64,000 nucleotides of DNA from Paracyclopina nana. Taxonomy: Eukaryota; Arthropoda; Copepoda; Cyclopoida; Cyclopettidae. Below, piece after piece: positions 45,601 to 57,348 of this stretch. The stretch lies in contig JAGUCH010000003.1 of NCBI GenBank assembly GCA_019096065.1, positions 6,882,001 through 6,946,000 on the forward strand, given 5' to 3'. The position numbers and the translations under genes are program-made. Position 1 is the first letter of the stretch, and every line of letters begins with the position of its first letter. The notes below the pieces were generated by a model. It ran no database searches, was not told the DNA's origin, and saw only the letters and a list, made by a program, of their open reading frames with translations.

Positions 45601-48600
45601 ATTGAAGCAGTAATGGAAGTTCCCCAATTTTGCCATATTTTTAAGCCAATTATGCTACTTCTGATTTGGAGGACACGCTAAAGGAAGCTCCTTAAGCCAA
45701 TTTTATGAGCCCCGAGTGTCATTATTTATTGCCTCTTTATTTAACCGAGATCATGTGGAAGTCTCACGCCATTGATGATGCAGCCTAATGAAACATCCAT
45801 TTGGCCCTTTAAAAGCTTGCAAATTTAACCCATTTAGACACTCCATAACCTGCCCACGCTATAATGTCTGCCTGACCAAAAACTGGCTAAGCCTCTCGCA
45901 CAGGAAGTTAGGTGGTCTTTTCAGCTGTCTCAAAAACAATAGCATCTGCGACCTTTGCTAGGCCCCAATTTTTGCACGACTGACCTTACTTCTGTCTCTC
46001 AATTAAATGCAGGATACTGTGCCGCTGACCATAAACCTTGTTTACGATGCGCCCGTAAAAATGATGGTAGCCATGAAGCAAAAACAACAGTTCAAATATT
46101 ATACATGCGATGCAAAAAAGTCAGCAAGGAATTGGTGCGCTCCAAGACAATCTTGATGGCACGTAAAAGTAATTACTGCAGATACAACGATTGCTGATGA
46201 GGCAAAACTTCTCGGTCAGACAGTCGATTAGTCAAGCACCTTTTTTGCATCCAAGACTAACTTTTGAGCAGAAGGCCCGAAATGCACACAATTTCTCAAA
46301 ATGCAGGAAAAGAGAAGCAAAAGAGTTACCCCAAGAAAAACGTGAAAATGAATGGAATGTTCGGAAATCCTTGATGAATAGGAAAAATTGATTCATGGTC
46401 TGATCAGGTCAACCTTCCCCTTGATCATAGCCGTGAATGAGACAAGCCATTATGCCCGTATGGTAAGATAAGATAAGATCGCCTTAAGGCGATGACTTTC
46501 ATAAAGGGACTGAAAAACTGCAAGTCCAACAAAAAACACAAATAGGACGTATCACAGTCATATGGCTTCAGGACAAAAACTGTACTTACAACTAATAGTT
46601 GGTCGTTTCCGATTAAGTTCGTTTGATTGAGATATTCCTGATTCGGAATCCTCATTCGGTGCCACGATTCAGAGATTACATCATTGCGATAATAAGTCGC
46701 GTGGATTCGCGATTGTTGTTTACCCAAAAGTTGAGCGGAACTGCGGAACCGATCAGAAAAGTAGGACGAGCCAGGATAATTTTCGAGCGGCTTTGGCAAC
46801 TTTGCGAAAACTTTCTTTCGCAAAGCCAATCTTTTGCATTATTGATAGGCGGAAAAGTTGCAAGGAAATTGCAAAAATAATGATCACCACCTCAATTCAG
46901 CCAACTTGAAAGATTTTCGGAAATAAGGTGCCTTAAAAAATTTCGCACTATTCTTCTTACGAGTTAATGAAAAGTAAATAAACATTGGCCAGAGAAGGAG
47001 CGAGAAATTCGAGATTATTCTCGAATAGTGCGACGGACATATTCCACGTGACATTCCAAGAATGCTTCTCACCTGACGGATAAAAAGCAGTGTTTACTTT
47101 TCTGATAATGTTCGAAGCCTTCCATTGACGATGGCAGAATATTGGAAAAGTCAAATAGTACGTCAGCTCGAACAGGCTGAGGTATGGACCCAAAATCCCC
47201 CGCGTGACCTCAAGAACAAGAGGAATTCCTTGTGGCGCATAAAGTTTACGACGATGAAGATTTCCTGGGAAAGTCTACATGTGTTTTGTTGCAAATGAAT
47301 TCTTGGGCTGAAGCTACCAGATGATAGGACGTGAGGTCAGGAGTTGAATTCTAAGCAGCGAAAAAGACAAACGATTTCGTTTGTACCTTTTGGACAGGCC
47401 TTGCTGGTATTTTTCTATAACATTTGTGAATTTATTATGGCCATCCTCTGCCAAGTTCAAGGTTCACTATCCCCAGGCATCCTTGGCCATCTCAAACTTC
47501 GTTTGTCATTTCGTGCCAGCAACAGTAGGTTGGACTGACGATATGTACGTGTCATGCTTGATCAAGATCAGGCCGAATTAAAAAGGCTCCGGCAGCAGCA
47601 GCAGCAGTTGCAGGTAGGGATTAATTTTAGCATTTCCTATTTTGCTTAATTCACTGTTAACACCTACCTGTCGGGTACCTCATGTTGGTCGTGGGTGTTA
47701 GGTCAGAAAAGTGGGCCCATTGGCTATGTAGCAGTACACCTGAAGCGCCACTCAAGATAATAGCCAATTTTCTTGGCTGTCAAAGGTTTCAATGAGATCA
47801 AAAATTCCCCAGCTAATTAATTGCACCATGGGGAAATCGCATCATGCACGGCGCGCGGCTAATAGATTTTCAGAGGAATGAACTTTGTTGGCTGCTGCTA
47901 ATTGTATAACGTGAATTTTTTGGCATGGAACTTGGCTGATATGCCATGATGTCGTCCCACATTTCTAAGTCAACACCTGTCAAAACAACACATATTCAGG
48001 AAGATTAGAGCCCAGGCCGACAGATAACGTTGAATATAAAATCAAAACTGCTGCATGGCGAGTGCTATTGGAGGACAAAAGGCTTTTTGCATAAGGGGTT
48101 ATAAATTGCTCAAGTAGCTTTGTGCTGTCAACCAGATGGAAGGGAGTTGCCCATCGTGTCAACAACCTCAGCCAACCAGAATCATCTCCTGGTTATGGAG
48201 CCAACAGTGTGAAATATGGTTGCCAGCTTGATATCAAGATCATGGTCAAATGCCCATTGTCGTTTTGATGTCTGAGGGCATAAACAGCATTCAATTCGAT
48301 TTGCTGCCACAAACACAATACCCCATGCCCATGGACGATGCACCATAATTTACCGAGCCACCTAGTTGCAAAATTGACAAGAGCAACAAGTCTATGAACT
48401 GCTCCATCATCCTGATTCGTCTGTGGCGTGCACAGAAAGTAGTGTGACTGCGCAGAATCGGTCATTATTGGCAAGCCAAAATGACGTTACGAGATTTAAA
48501 GCATCTTTAATTAGACCAAGGCCTTCCTTGCGAGGAGTTCCACGCCATTTCACCATGATGATGGCAGCGAGGCAGCCTTGCTGAAAGGCTATGCGTCTTT

Positions 48601-51600
48601 TGGCTATTTATGGTAGCCATTTCGTCGGAGCTAACAACTCTATTAATGGCGCGAGCATGCTCTGTAAATTGATTCTGTAACGGGTCCAAATGGCCTGATT
48701 TTTGGGTTTTTGGCAAACCCAGCTCGCTTCCTCAATGCATAAAATAATAGAGATGTTGGCGACTACTGTTTTCCATCACAATTACGATCGTCATTTCACA
48801 GCAGGAGAGGCATGTCGATGATGATGCCCTCCTCAATCACGGACAAGGATGATGACAACAACGGCAAACACAATAATATTCAACTAAACAGCCATCTCAA
48901 TCATCCTGCTAACAGGAGCTGACATTTGCGAGATATGCCTACTATGATGCAAGGCCAGATTTATATATTATCAGTTGCTATTTGGGAAAAGTCCAGATCC
49001 TGAAAACACACGCGTGCGTGAAATGGCATCTCCTACTCGAAAATGAACTTGACCTTCATTTCCCACCGTAAAGTCAACTCTGGCTCATTTCATGATCCGC
49101 TGCAATAACGACCAAGACGACACCCGTACCGGCGGCTCTGCGTCAATGTCCACCAACGCAGTTTTAATTTCAACTTCTTTTACAATCAGCCCCTAATGAG
49201 CGAGAGAGAGCTTTCAAGGTTTGTTTTTGTGCAACAGGTGTTGGTTATGGCCGTCGCTCATAACAACACGATGTGTGCTTTTGTTGCTGATAGAGGAAGA
49301 AAAAAGGTCAGCTTTGCTCTTGGTCAAGCAGATAGCGCAAATATGCACTCCACAACCGCCATTTTCAAATGGCGACTGCAGATGACATTGGGCCTCTTTT
49401 GAAAACACGATACCGCATGGCCTTGACTGCAAACTGTTTGATTCTACTTTTTTCATCTTGTCTGCTATTCCTACGAAGCTAAAAATGCAGCTGCCAATTG
49501 AAAAGAACCTATATGTGTGTCCTAAATCGATACGCCTGCTTGTAGCAATAAAGACTACCACGAGGAAATTGCCCCAGTGCAAATTGCAAAATGCTTGAAA
49601 CGGCTAAGATATTATAGTTAGTAAAGACGGTTTATAGTCACGACCATAATAAAAGGAATGCAATCATGCCAAAAGTCGTAATTAAAATTAACTTTGAATG
49701 GCCTGATCGTTGATTGATGAGAGTGCAGAAAAAACCCTCTTGGATCATCATCATCCTTCAATTGCACTTCCCTGAACTCTTTTGATCGTGCTGGGGGTAG
49801 CGAAATTCAGTTCTAAGAGAAACCTCATGCGTAATTTCTATTGACCTTTCATGCGAGTGCATGCTGACACTGGTCAGCTGAAAAGGTCAGGCGAGGGGTC
49901 AACTTGATTCAATTTTTAAATTGAATTAACCCCAGCCCATTTGTCATCCGGAGCTCCAACTGAATCGCCTTGTCATTGAAAGATGTTTCTTGGCTCTCGT
50001 CTCTCATTCTGAATAATTGAGTCCATTTACTCCCAACTGGACTGAAGACCAGAGTTTTATTCTAGCATCAGGAACCTGACCCCTGTGATGGACATGGGAG
50101 CTTTTTTCCCTTGACAAATACCAACTGGAGGCCCTGTGAAAAGTGGACAGACGAGCAATGAGCCCCAAGGGCTGATTTAAAGGCCAAGCAAGTGTATATA
50201 GAAGAGATGTCAACGCGAGAGTGACAAGCAAGGCGAACCATTTTCCATAGCTTTGAGGGGTGAAAATCATTTTTCGGATCTCGAGATAGTTATCGCATTT
50301 GATGAAAAAGAGCTGCTCTTCCATATGATGATGAAGGCATCATTTCAAATCTCCGGCGAGATCAAATGAGCATGATTCCATCGCCGCGTCGCGATGAGAA
50401 ATGAGTCCAGAAATGTAGTACTTTGTAGGAAGCGTATAGAATGCAAGGCCAAAGTCCACATCATTTCGGCCTGATCATTATCAACACCTCCTCCGACCGA
50501 GATATATACTATATATATCATGATTGAGTTGTTCCCATTACAATTTGGCAACAAATAGCGTCTACTTTTATTGCATTCTGTGCAAGCCCTTAACATTCGG
50601 AACCGATCACGCTTTTGGACTTTTAGTAGCAGCCTATAGCAGTCAAATCTGATCAACAGATGGATTATGCGGGCCCAAATGGATCCAAGGCCGCTCTATA
50701 GAAGTGTTGTGTGATGTGCGTGGAACCAATGAATTTTGGAAATGGGCGTCACTACCCAAAAGCAGACTTTTCGCGCGTCGTTTTAAACTGCACACACAGC
50801 TAGATGGTGGTTACAATGGAATTTGGAAATCGCGCCCAGTCATCGACGACTGCTGAAATGTGTTTCATCAGTGCAATGAGCGATTGTGAACTTCCTATTC
50901 CGATCCATTTTATCCATTTCGTACCCCCGCCGAGACAGCAATTTCATGAAGTCCTAATTAATTCATTAGGAACAAAGAATCCAAAATCGGGCATATCGAG
51001 ACCGATCATTCACGTGACTGCTGCTACGGCTTTTTGCGCTCATTATTATATATAAACGAGCTGGCTGCAAGCTGCAAAGCTACAAAAAATGGCCTTAAAA
51101 TCATCTCAATATTTGAGGGGAAGAACAAGGATGTTCTTGCTCTGGAACCCCACCCAATCATCGGTTTTTGTGTCTAGTTCATTGTGTGTTCACACACGCC
51201 TTTTAGAGGTTTTCGGGCACCAATTTTGGTATTACTACAAACTTATTTTGCCATTCCGCTTTTTTCCCGTCATATCTCTGTGGGACAGGTAATAATTTCT
51301 GTTGCGAACTTAAGATCTGGGCATAAAATTCTCGTGAAGCCCCCGCACTGCACCAACCACTCGAAGTGGAAAAAAGGACCACACACCGCCGGCTGCTGAC
51401 TTTGATGGTTGCTGAATAATATTTGATCCCATTAGCTGCCTTCTGAATTGGATTAGCATTAGGTCTTTGACCAGCAGCAGCAAATATTTTGCATCGCATG
51501 ACTCAAGTCTCGTGATAATTGATCACAATCAAGCTCCACGGCCCATTTAGCGTCTTCGCAAATTACAATCTTTTGCATGGGATGCAAGGTCAGATTACAT

Positions 51601-52943
51601 TTGTTTCAGCGAACGCTATGACTACTATTACAATATGAGGCTGGCTGCTGTCGGGCTGTGCCTCTCATTACTGCGATTATAATGACTGTTTTTATTGTGG
51701 TGTACCTAGAACATGTGTAGCATATAGGTGCAAACCTTTTTGCGCTCTGCTTGATCAAAGATAAGATTCTAAAATTGATCTTGCCCTGGGCTTCGTGTGT
51801 GCATTGAGCCCCTTTTTATTCTAATTGATTCTTGGCCTAATCAGAATGGTTAAACGGGAAATAGGAGCTCCGCGACCCTGGTGATAAAGCTTGGGTTTCC
51901 TTCCAAAAAGTACGAAAATTCCAATAGTCACGAAGGGTCCTTTAAAAAGAGGAACTCATCTCGTAAACACGATACTTTTTCAACATGGGTGGCTAAAACA
52001 TTCCAGAAACATGTAGGCACCCTCAAACATAAGTATATGCCGTGATGACGATGCCTTGAATACTGCCAACCTGGCAGACGAATCCAGCCATAGAAATTCA
52101 TATAATCCATTCAAGAAGGATGAGTGTCGGAAAGTGGAAGAAGAAGAACTCAATTACATGCTTTATGCAAGCGAGTGAGCTGCAAAAAAGTCAATTTGGA
52201 GAAAAAATGACACAAAGCCTGACCACCAGAAAATTTGTCACGGTGGTTTACGAGCTGGAGCCTTTTTTGTGAATGGCTAATTTCAGGCCTATTTCATAGC
52301 TGCAGTGGTTTTTCCCACCAGAAAGCGGATATTAGTCATAATTGAAATGCACTTCCATTGGCTAATAAACGATCTTGAGCTCTGCCAAGGCCACTATCAG
52401 TGCGGGGACACTTTTCAAAGGCCAAACGGTATATAGTGTAGCAGCCCTTTTCCCCCTCAAAAAATACTATATATAGTAGATGTGTACATGACGTGGCACT
52501 TGTAAATCGAATGTCAGCAAACACAATGCAGCAAATGCTCGCACGATTGAATTGTCATCAATGGCCGAAGACTACTTGAAAAGTCACGATGCTGAATAAC
52601 CATCTGACTACTGCATATACCACTCTATTGATTTCTCCTCCTCCAAGTCTAGCCTTGGCGTTTTTTTACAAAAAGTGATAATAAGTGCAACCGTGAACTG
52701 ATTTTCGCATACTCTACACGATATTTGACTGTGGTACTAGTACACCAACGAAAATTCCGTGCACTTAGTGTTATACCAGGGTGTGAGCTCGGAACCGCGA
52801 TGGATATCGGCGAGCGAAGCCTCGATCATCGGCCGCGCAACCGACCGACCAACTTGCGCTATACACCATCAGTCACTCAGTGGTCTTTTGAGCAGAAACA
52901 CACTCATGTGAGCTAACAAGTTGAAAGTAGTGCAAGACCCAAC
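42694..52943. other. Long non-coding interval, probably intron/promoter DNA
   Basis: About 10 kb between the duplicated first exons. No supported gene. It contains a perfect 11-base inverted repeat at 45412-45422/45445-45455 and a GATAAGATAAGAT run near 46469-46482. A tiny open stretch at 47554-47613 reads MLDQDQAELKRLRQQQQQLQ before a GTAGGG donor but is in phase 0, so it does not fit the common exon. Confidence 0.5.
52869..52874 (+). promoter_or_regulatory. Initiator-like TCAGTC upstream of first exon 3
   Basis: TCAGTC, with a second TCAGTG eight bases on, fits the arthropod initiator consensus and lies 70-75 bases before the ATG at 52944. That gives a sensible short leader. No TATA box is at the proper distance. 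Weak support on its own. Confidence 0.3.
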
Positions 52944-53497
52944 ATGCTCAAAATGTGGAGCTTTTCCACCCTGCAAAGGCCCACGCAAGAGGAGAAGGAG
53001 AGGCGGAGAAAGTACAAGGACGACAAGGCCAGACATGCCAACACCCTGCTCCCCAAGTCCAAGGTCGGCAGGGCCAAGACTTTCCGCGAAAGGAACAACA
53101 ACGACGTGGACTTCGTCTCCGCCGGGCCCACCTCGCTGCCCGTCTCGGCCTCGATGGTTGAAGTGCTGCGTCACCGGGCCAAGAGCGCCACTCGTAATAA
53201 CACAGAGGACGCTTTTTATTACGGTGACTACGCGACCTCTACCAAGAGGAGAGGAGGTCACAAAGATCGCGACCCCAGTGCCCATGGAGGGTTTGTGTCT
53301 CGCCTTAGATTTTTCGATAGTGCCACAGCTGCCGAGCCTCAAAAGTTGAGGTGGCAAGACCGAGAACCCAGCAGTGGTTACTCGAGTGGTGGAGGCCGCG
53401 GCTCTGGAGGCCAAGACCTCGAAGTGGGCACGAGTGACGACAACATGTACGGCGGCGTCAAATTTGCCAGCATTCCTCACACTTCGAGCTCCAAAGG
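52944..53497 (+). CDS. exp: Expansion-like gene, alternative first exon 3
   Basis: A 184-codon exon starting MLKMWSFSTLQRPTQEEKER, then RRKYKDDKARH, GRAKTFRERNNND, LRHRAKSATRNN, FVSRLRFFDSATAAEPQ and a Gly/Ser-rich tail, ending TCC AAA GG|GTAGGC in phase 2. It is paralogous to the exon at 42056-42693: the order of the start motif, RAKTFR, R-x-KSA and FVSRLRFFD is preserved while the linkers diverge. Codon use is GC-richer than the surroundings, as expected of real coding DNA. It fits the common exon at 62065 as SSKG-CGPSSSGEMV. Confidence 0.68.
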
Positions 53498-55435
53498 GTA
53501 GGCACTCAAATCGTAATCAGATAAGCATAACTTTGAGAGTATCTTTTTTATTGCGCGCGCGGCTACCGCAGAGCCATTTTTGCTTATTTACGACAGACGA
53601 GCGTTTTTTTCTCCGCCGATATAAAGTCGGTAGTCACGCCATAAGCAACCCCATCGTCAGCACCATACATAGAATTCGCATGATGATGCTATTCTGTAAT
53701 TTTTCAACAGCCTCCAGAAATGCGACACGCAAAGGCAGCAGCTATGCGCGCATCAGGCGAATCCTCCAAAGTAATGGTCAAAATTATCAATAATCACAAG
53801 GAAGCTGAGCCAAGCTTTAAAATATTTTGCTACAATTTGTCGGCGGCCTTTTAACGCGAACAGTGGCTGTGGGTGTCTCCATGATGATGAACAAATTACC
53901 ATCATTGCACTTGCTATTTGCGGTCTTCTGGATCGCGTTTGCAAAGCGCCGCGTTTAGCCAGGCTACATAAGGACAAGGCCGGCTCTTTGATCAATTACT
54001 ATATATGTATGCGCGCTGCTGCTGCTGCTCTTTTATTGATGAAATCGCCGTCCGTTCTGCTGAAAGCTCAAATGCTACACTGCTTATGTCAAGGCTACCT
54101 ACGAGATCAGAGGGGCTTCCACGAAGCATTCCAATTCGCCGAAATAAAGCGAGATTATGTAGGCTTTTATAGACTACTTGAAGCGGTGCAATTTCGCGAA
54201 ACACTACTATTCCATATACTCAACTTCCTCTACCCATGAATTCGCCAAGTGCATGTCCCCTGACTTTTTATGGTCAGTGGCCCTTAGCGTCGTTGTCAGA
54301 ATGGTTATCAGATATCCAGATAGGTGGCGCGGAAAAAAATATGACGAGCTTGGCATATTCACGACGACATTCGAAGCAGTGACCGCAAATTGTAGAGGTG
54401 CCAATAGAAATTCCTTCCTCATTTTAAAAATGGGTGGTTCTAGGAATTGATTGATCTCATTCTTCACGTGCCAAAACAATACCATCTCCCGCATCGTTAC
54501 TGCCACAAGCTGCTACCCTGAATTGCAGCAGGATAATTTTTTCGTTCAAGATTCACTGAGCTTTCCGTAACGAAACAATTGTCACTCGATTGACAGCTCT
54601 TGCTAGGAAGTGCTCAAGTCAAGGCCAAAATCTAAATTGAGATCAACTCTTGCATTTGGGAAAAGCATCTCTCTTATTGCAGCTGGACGCATGAAGGCCT
54701 AGGATAATTGCAGGTTGCAAGCATAAAAAAATTGAAGCAATTTTCTTAAGTTCATGCATGATGTGCTAAATTCCTCTGGCTTCTCGACCGATGGTGATTA
54801 AACACAAATTAAATGCTATACCATGCACAAATGTTGATAATTGTAGCAAAAAAGGCAAACAAAGGTGTACGATCTTTACCTTTTGGCAGTGGCTAAATAA
54901 GCCTTCTTTTGTTTTGTGCTAGTAATAGCTTCACTCCTCCCTTTTTGCATCTCTGCGGTCGATTAATTTAGACTTGCAATGTAGCAATGCAATGGTTTTT
55001 GCACTCCATATCTTGTTCTATTGCGAGCATGATTCGCCTTGGGTCCGGGCATTATAATTTGTCTGAATCAAGAATTATTCTGTCAGAGGCATCTCGCGTA
55101 ATTTTAGCATGTCTCGCAGCCAAAAACAGTCCTTCTCGTACGGCCTGCAGACATCATTATCGTCTATCAATCCTCATCTTGCGAAGAATGAATGTAGCCG
55201 AAGAAAAGCACGCAAGCCCCGAATCTTCACCGCACCAAAATAACGCGCTGTGCAAAGAATGTCAGCCCCGATTGACAAGGAAGTCGACATTTTTTCTTTC
55301 ACAGTTCCGTCAGTTGAATTATTTTTTGTCGACATTTGCAATGGACAGTCAGGAAATGTGTCATATCAGTGCTCCATTTTCATTTCATTTCCAATTGCAT
55401 TCATGCCTGTAGCGACACATCAACTTTTTCCCTTA
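53498..55435. other. Intron sequence left of the foldback element
   Basis: No supported gene. The right end (55259-55445) is an open frame that becomes continuous with the frame right of the transposon if the insertion is removed in thought. Its product is unrecognised. Confidence 0.45.
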
Positions 55436-55445
55436 CATGTAGGTA
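55436..55445. repeat. Left target-site duplication of the foldback element
   Basis: CATGTAGGTA directly abuts the left terminus (GGGACC) and is repeated without mismatch at 57339-57348. Confidence 0.9.
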
Positions 55446-55660
55446 GGGACCATATAAAATGCCCAAATGGCCCAAAATGGCCCAAATGGCCCAAAATTTT
55501 AAAACCTAAAAATTTCAACTCAGGCAGCACCCTTGGGCAATGAGGAGTCCAAATATGAAAATTAGTTTTGCCTAACTCAAAGGAAAGTCACTTAAATATT
55601 AACTTAAAGATTGAAAAAATTACTGTATAAAAGCCTGGAGGCCCAAATGGCCCAAAATTT

Positions 55661-56500
55661 TAGATTTGAAAAATTCCAATGCAGAATGATCCCTTGTGAC
55701 TAGGAGAGTGCACTCATAAAATTTGACAATCCTAATACAAAAGGAAGTACCTTAAATAATAACTTAAACATTGTTATTGTGCCAGGCACAAAGTGGCCCA
55801 AAATTTTAGATTTGAAAAATTCCAATGCAGAATGATCCCTTGTGACTAGGAGAGTGCACTCATAAAATTTGACAATCCTAATACTTAAGGAAGTGCCTTA
55901 AATAATAACTTAAACATTGTTATTGTGCCAGGCACAAAGTGGCCCAAAATTTTAGATTTGAAAAATTCCAATGCAGAATGAGCCCTTGTGACATGGAGAG
56001 TGCACTCATAAAATTTGACAATCCTAATACTTAAGGAAGTGCCTTAAATAATAACTTAAACATTGTTATTGTGCCAGGCACAAAGTGGCCCAAAATTTTA
56101 GATTTGAAAAATTCCAATGCAGAATGATCCCTTGTGACTAGGAGAGTGCATTCATAAAATTTGACAATCCTAATACTTAAGGAAGTGCCTTAAATAATAA
56201 CTTAAACATTGTTAATGTGCCGGGCACAAAGTGGCCCAAAATTTTAGATTTGAAAAATTCCAATGCAGAATGATCCCTTGTGACTAGGAGAGTGCACTCA
56301 TAAAATTTGACAATCCTAATACTTAAGGAAGTGCCTTAAATAATAACTTAAACATTGTTATTGTGCTAGGCACAAAGTGGCCCAAAATTTTAGATTTGAA
56401 AAATTCCAATGCAGAATGAACCCTTGTGACATGGAGAGTGCACTCATAAAATATGACAATCCTAATACTTAAGGAAGTGCCTTAAATAATAACTTAAACA
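55661..56500. repeat. Left arm tandem array, about six 146-base units
   Basis: Direct repeats of a unit running from TAGATTTGAAAAATTCC through AATGATCCCTTGTGAC and AGTGCCTTAAATAATAAC to GGCACAAAGTGGCCC. The unit length is constant at 146, with few substitutions; the first unit is the most divergent, as it joins the terminal domain. Confidence 0.9.
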
Positions 56501-56530
56501 TGAAACATGAAACAATGAAATTTGACAATC

Positions 56531-57130
56531 CAAAATCTAAAATTTTGGGCCACTTTGTTCCTGGCACAATAACAATGTTTAAGTTATTATTTAAGGCACT
56601 TCCTTAAGTATTAGGATTGTAAAATTTTATGAGTGCACTCTCCTTGTCACAATGGATCATTCTGCATTGGAATTTTTCAAATCTAAAATTTTGGGCCACT
56701 TTGTGCCTAGCACAATAACAATGTTTAAGTTATTATTTAAGGCACTTCCTTTTGTATTAGGATTGTCAAATTTTATGAGTGCACTCTCCTAGTCACAAGG
56801 GATCATTCTGCATTGGAATTTTTCAAATCTAAAATTTTGGGCCACTTTGTGCCTAGCACAATAACAATGTTTAAGTTATTATTTAAGGTACTTCCTTTTG
56901 TATTAGGATTGTCAAATTTTATGAATGCACTCTCCTAGTCACAAGGGATCATTCTGCATTGGAATTTTTCAAATCTAAAATTTTGGGCCACTTTGTGCCT
57001 GGCACAATAACAATGTTTAAGTTATTATTTAAGGTACTTCCTTTTGTATTAGGATTGTAAAATTTTATGAGTGCACTCTCCTTGTCACAAGGGATCATTC
57101 TGCATTGGAATTTTTCAAATCTAAAATTTT
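56531..57130. repeat. Right arm tandem array, inverted, about four to five units
   Basis: The same 146-base unit in reverse orientation. The innermost copy begins at the centre. The unequal unit number between arms points to slippage or unequal exchange after the palindrome formed. Confidence 0.9.
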
Positions 57131-57338
57131 GGGCCATTTGGGCCTCCAGGCTATTATACTGTATTTTTTTTAATCTTTAAGTTAATATTTAAGTGACTTT
57201 CCTTGGAGTTAGGCAAAAATAATTTTCATATTTGGACTCCTCATTGCCCAAGGGTGCTGCATGAGTTGAAATTTTAAGGTTTTAAAATTTTGGGCCATTT
57301 GGGCCATTTTGGGCCATTTGGGCATTTTATATGGTCCC

Positions 57339-57348
57339 CATGTAGGTA
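57339..57348. repeat. Right target-site duplication of the foldback element
   Basis: CATGTAGGTA directly follows the right terminus (GGTCCC). A perfect copy shows the insertion is recent or the flanks are well kept. Confidence 0.9.

Larger units (their letters stand above)
55446..57338. mobile_element. Foldback transposon with 146-base tandem units in its arms
   Basis: A complete 1893-base element with long inverted arms. The termini are GGGACCATATAAAATGCCC and its exact reverse complement GGGCATTTTATATGGTCCC, followed inward by short GGCCCAAATGG-type direct repeats. Each arm is built of 146-base tandem units: the marker TAGATTTGAA starts at 55661, 55807, 55953, 56099, 56245 and 56391 on the left, and its complement recurs at 56537, 56683, 56829, 56975 and 57121 on the right. 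A 30-base centre (56501-56530) separates the arms. It is flanked by a perfect 10-base duplication. There is no transposase, so it is non-autonomous. The architecture is that of foldback elements; a 9-10 base duplication also occurs in Mutator-like elements. Confidence 0.9.

Noticed and set aside
46425-46829. 134-codon minus-strand frame near the GATAAG repeats, considered as a transposon protein
   Set aside because: No transposase, reverse-transcriptase or other motif could be recognised and no terminal repeats were found.
47554-47613. Mini-exon candidate MLDQDQAELKRLRQQQQQLQ before GTAGGG
   Set aside because: It leaves phase 0, incompatible with the phase-2 common exon at 62065, and is dominated by a CAG repeat.
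55446-57338. Considered as a satellite or CRISPR-like array because of the regular 146-base units
   Set aside because: The units reverse orientation at a centre, share identical inverted termini and are flanked by a target duplication, which fits a transposon; the genome is eukaryotic and there are no spacers.
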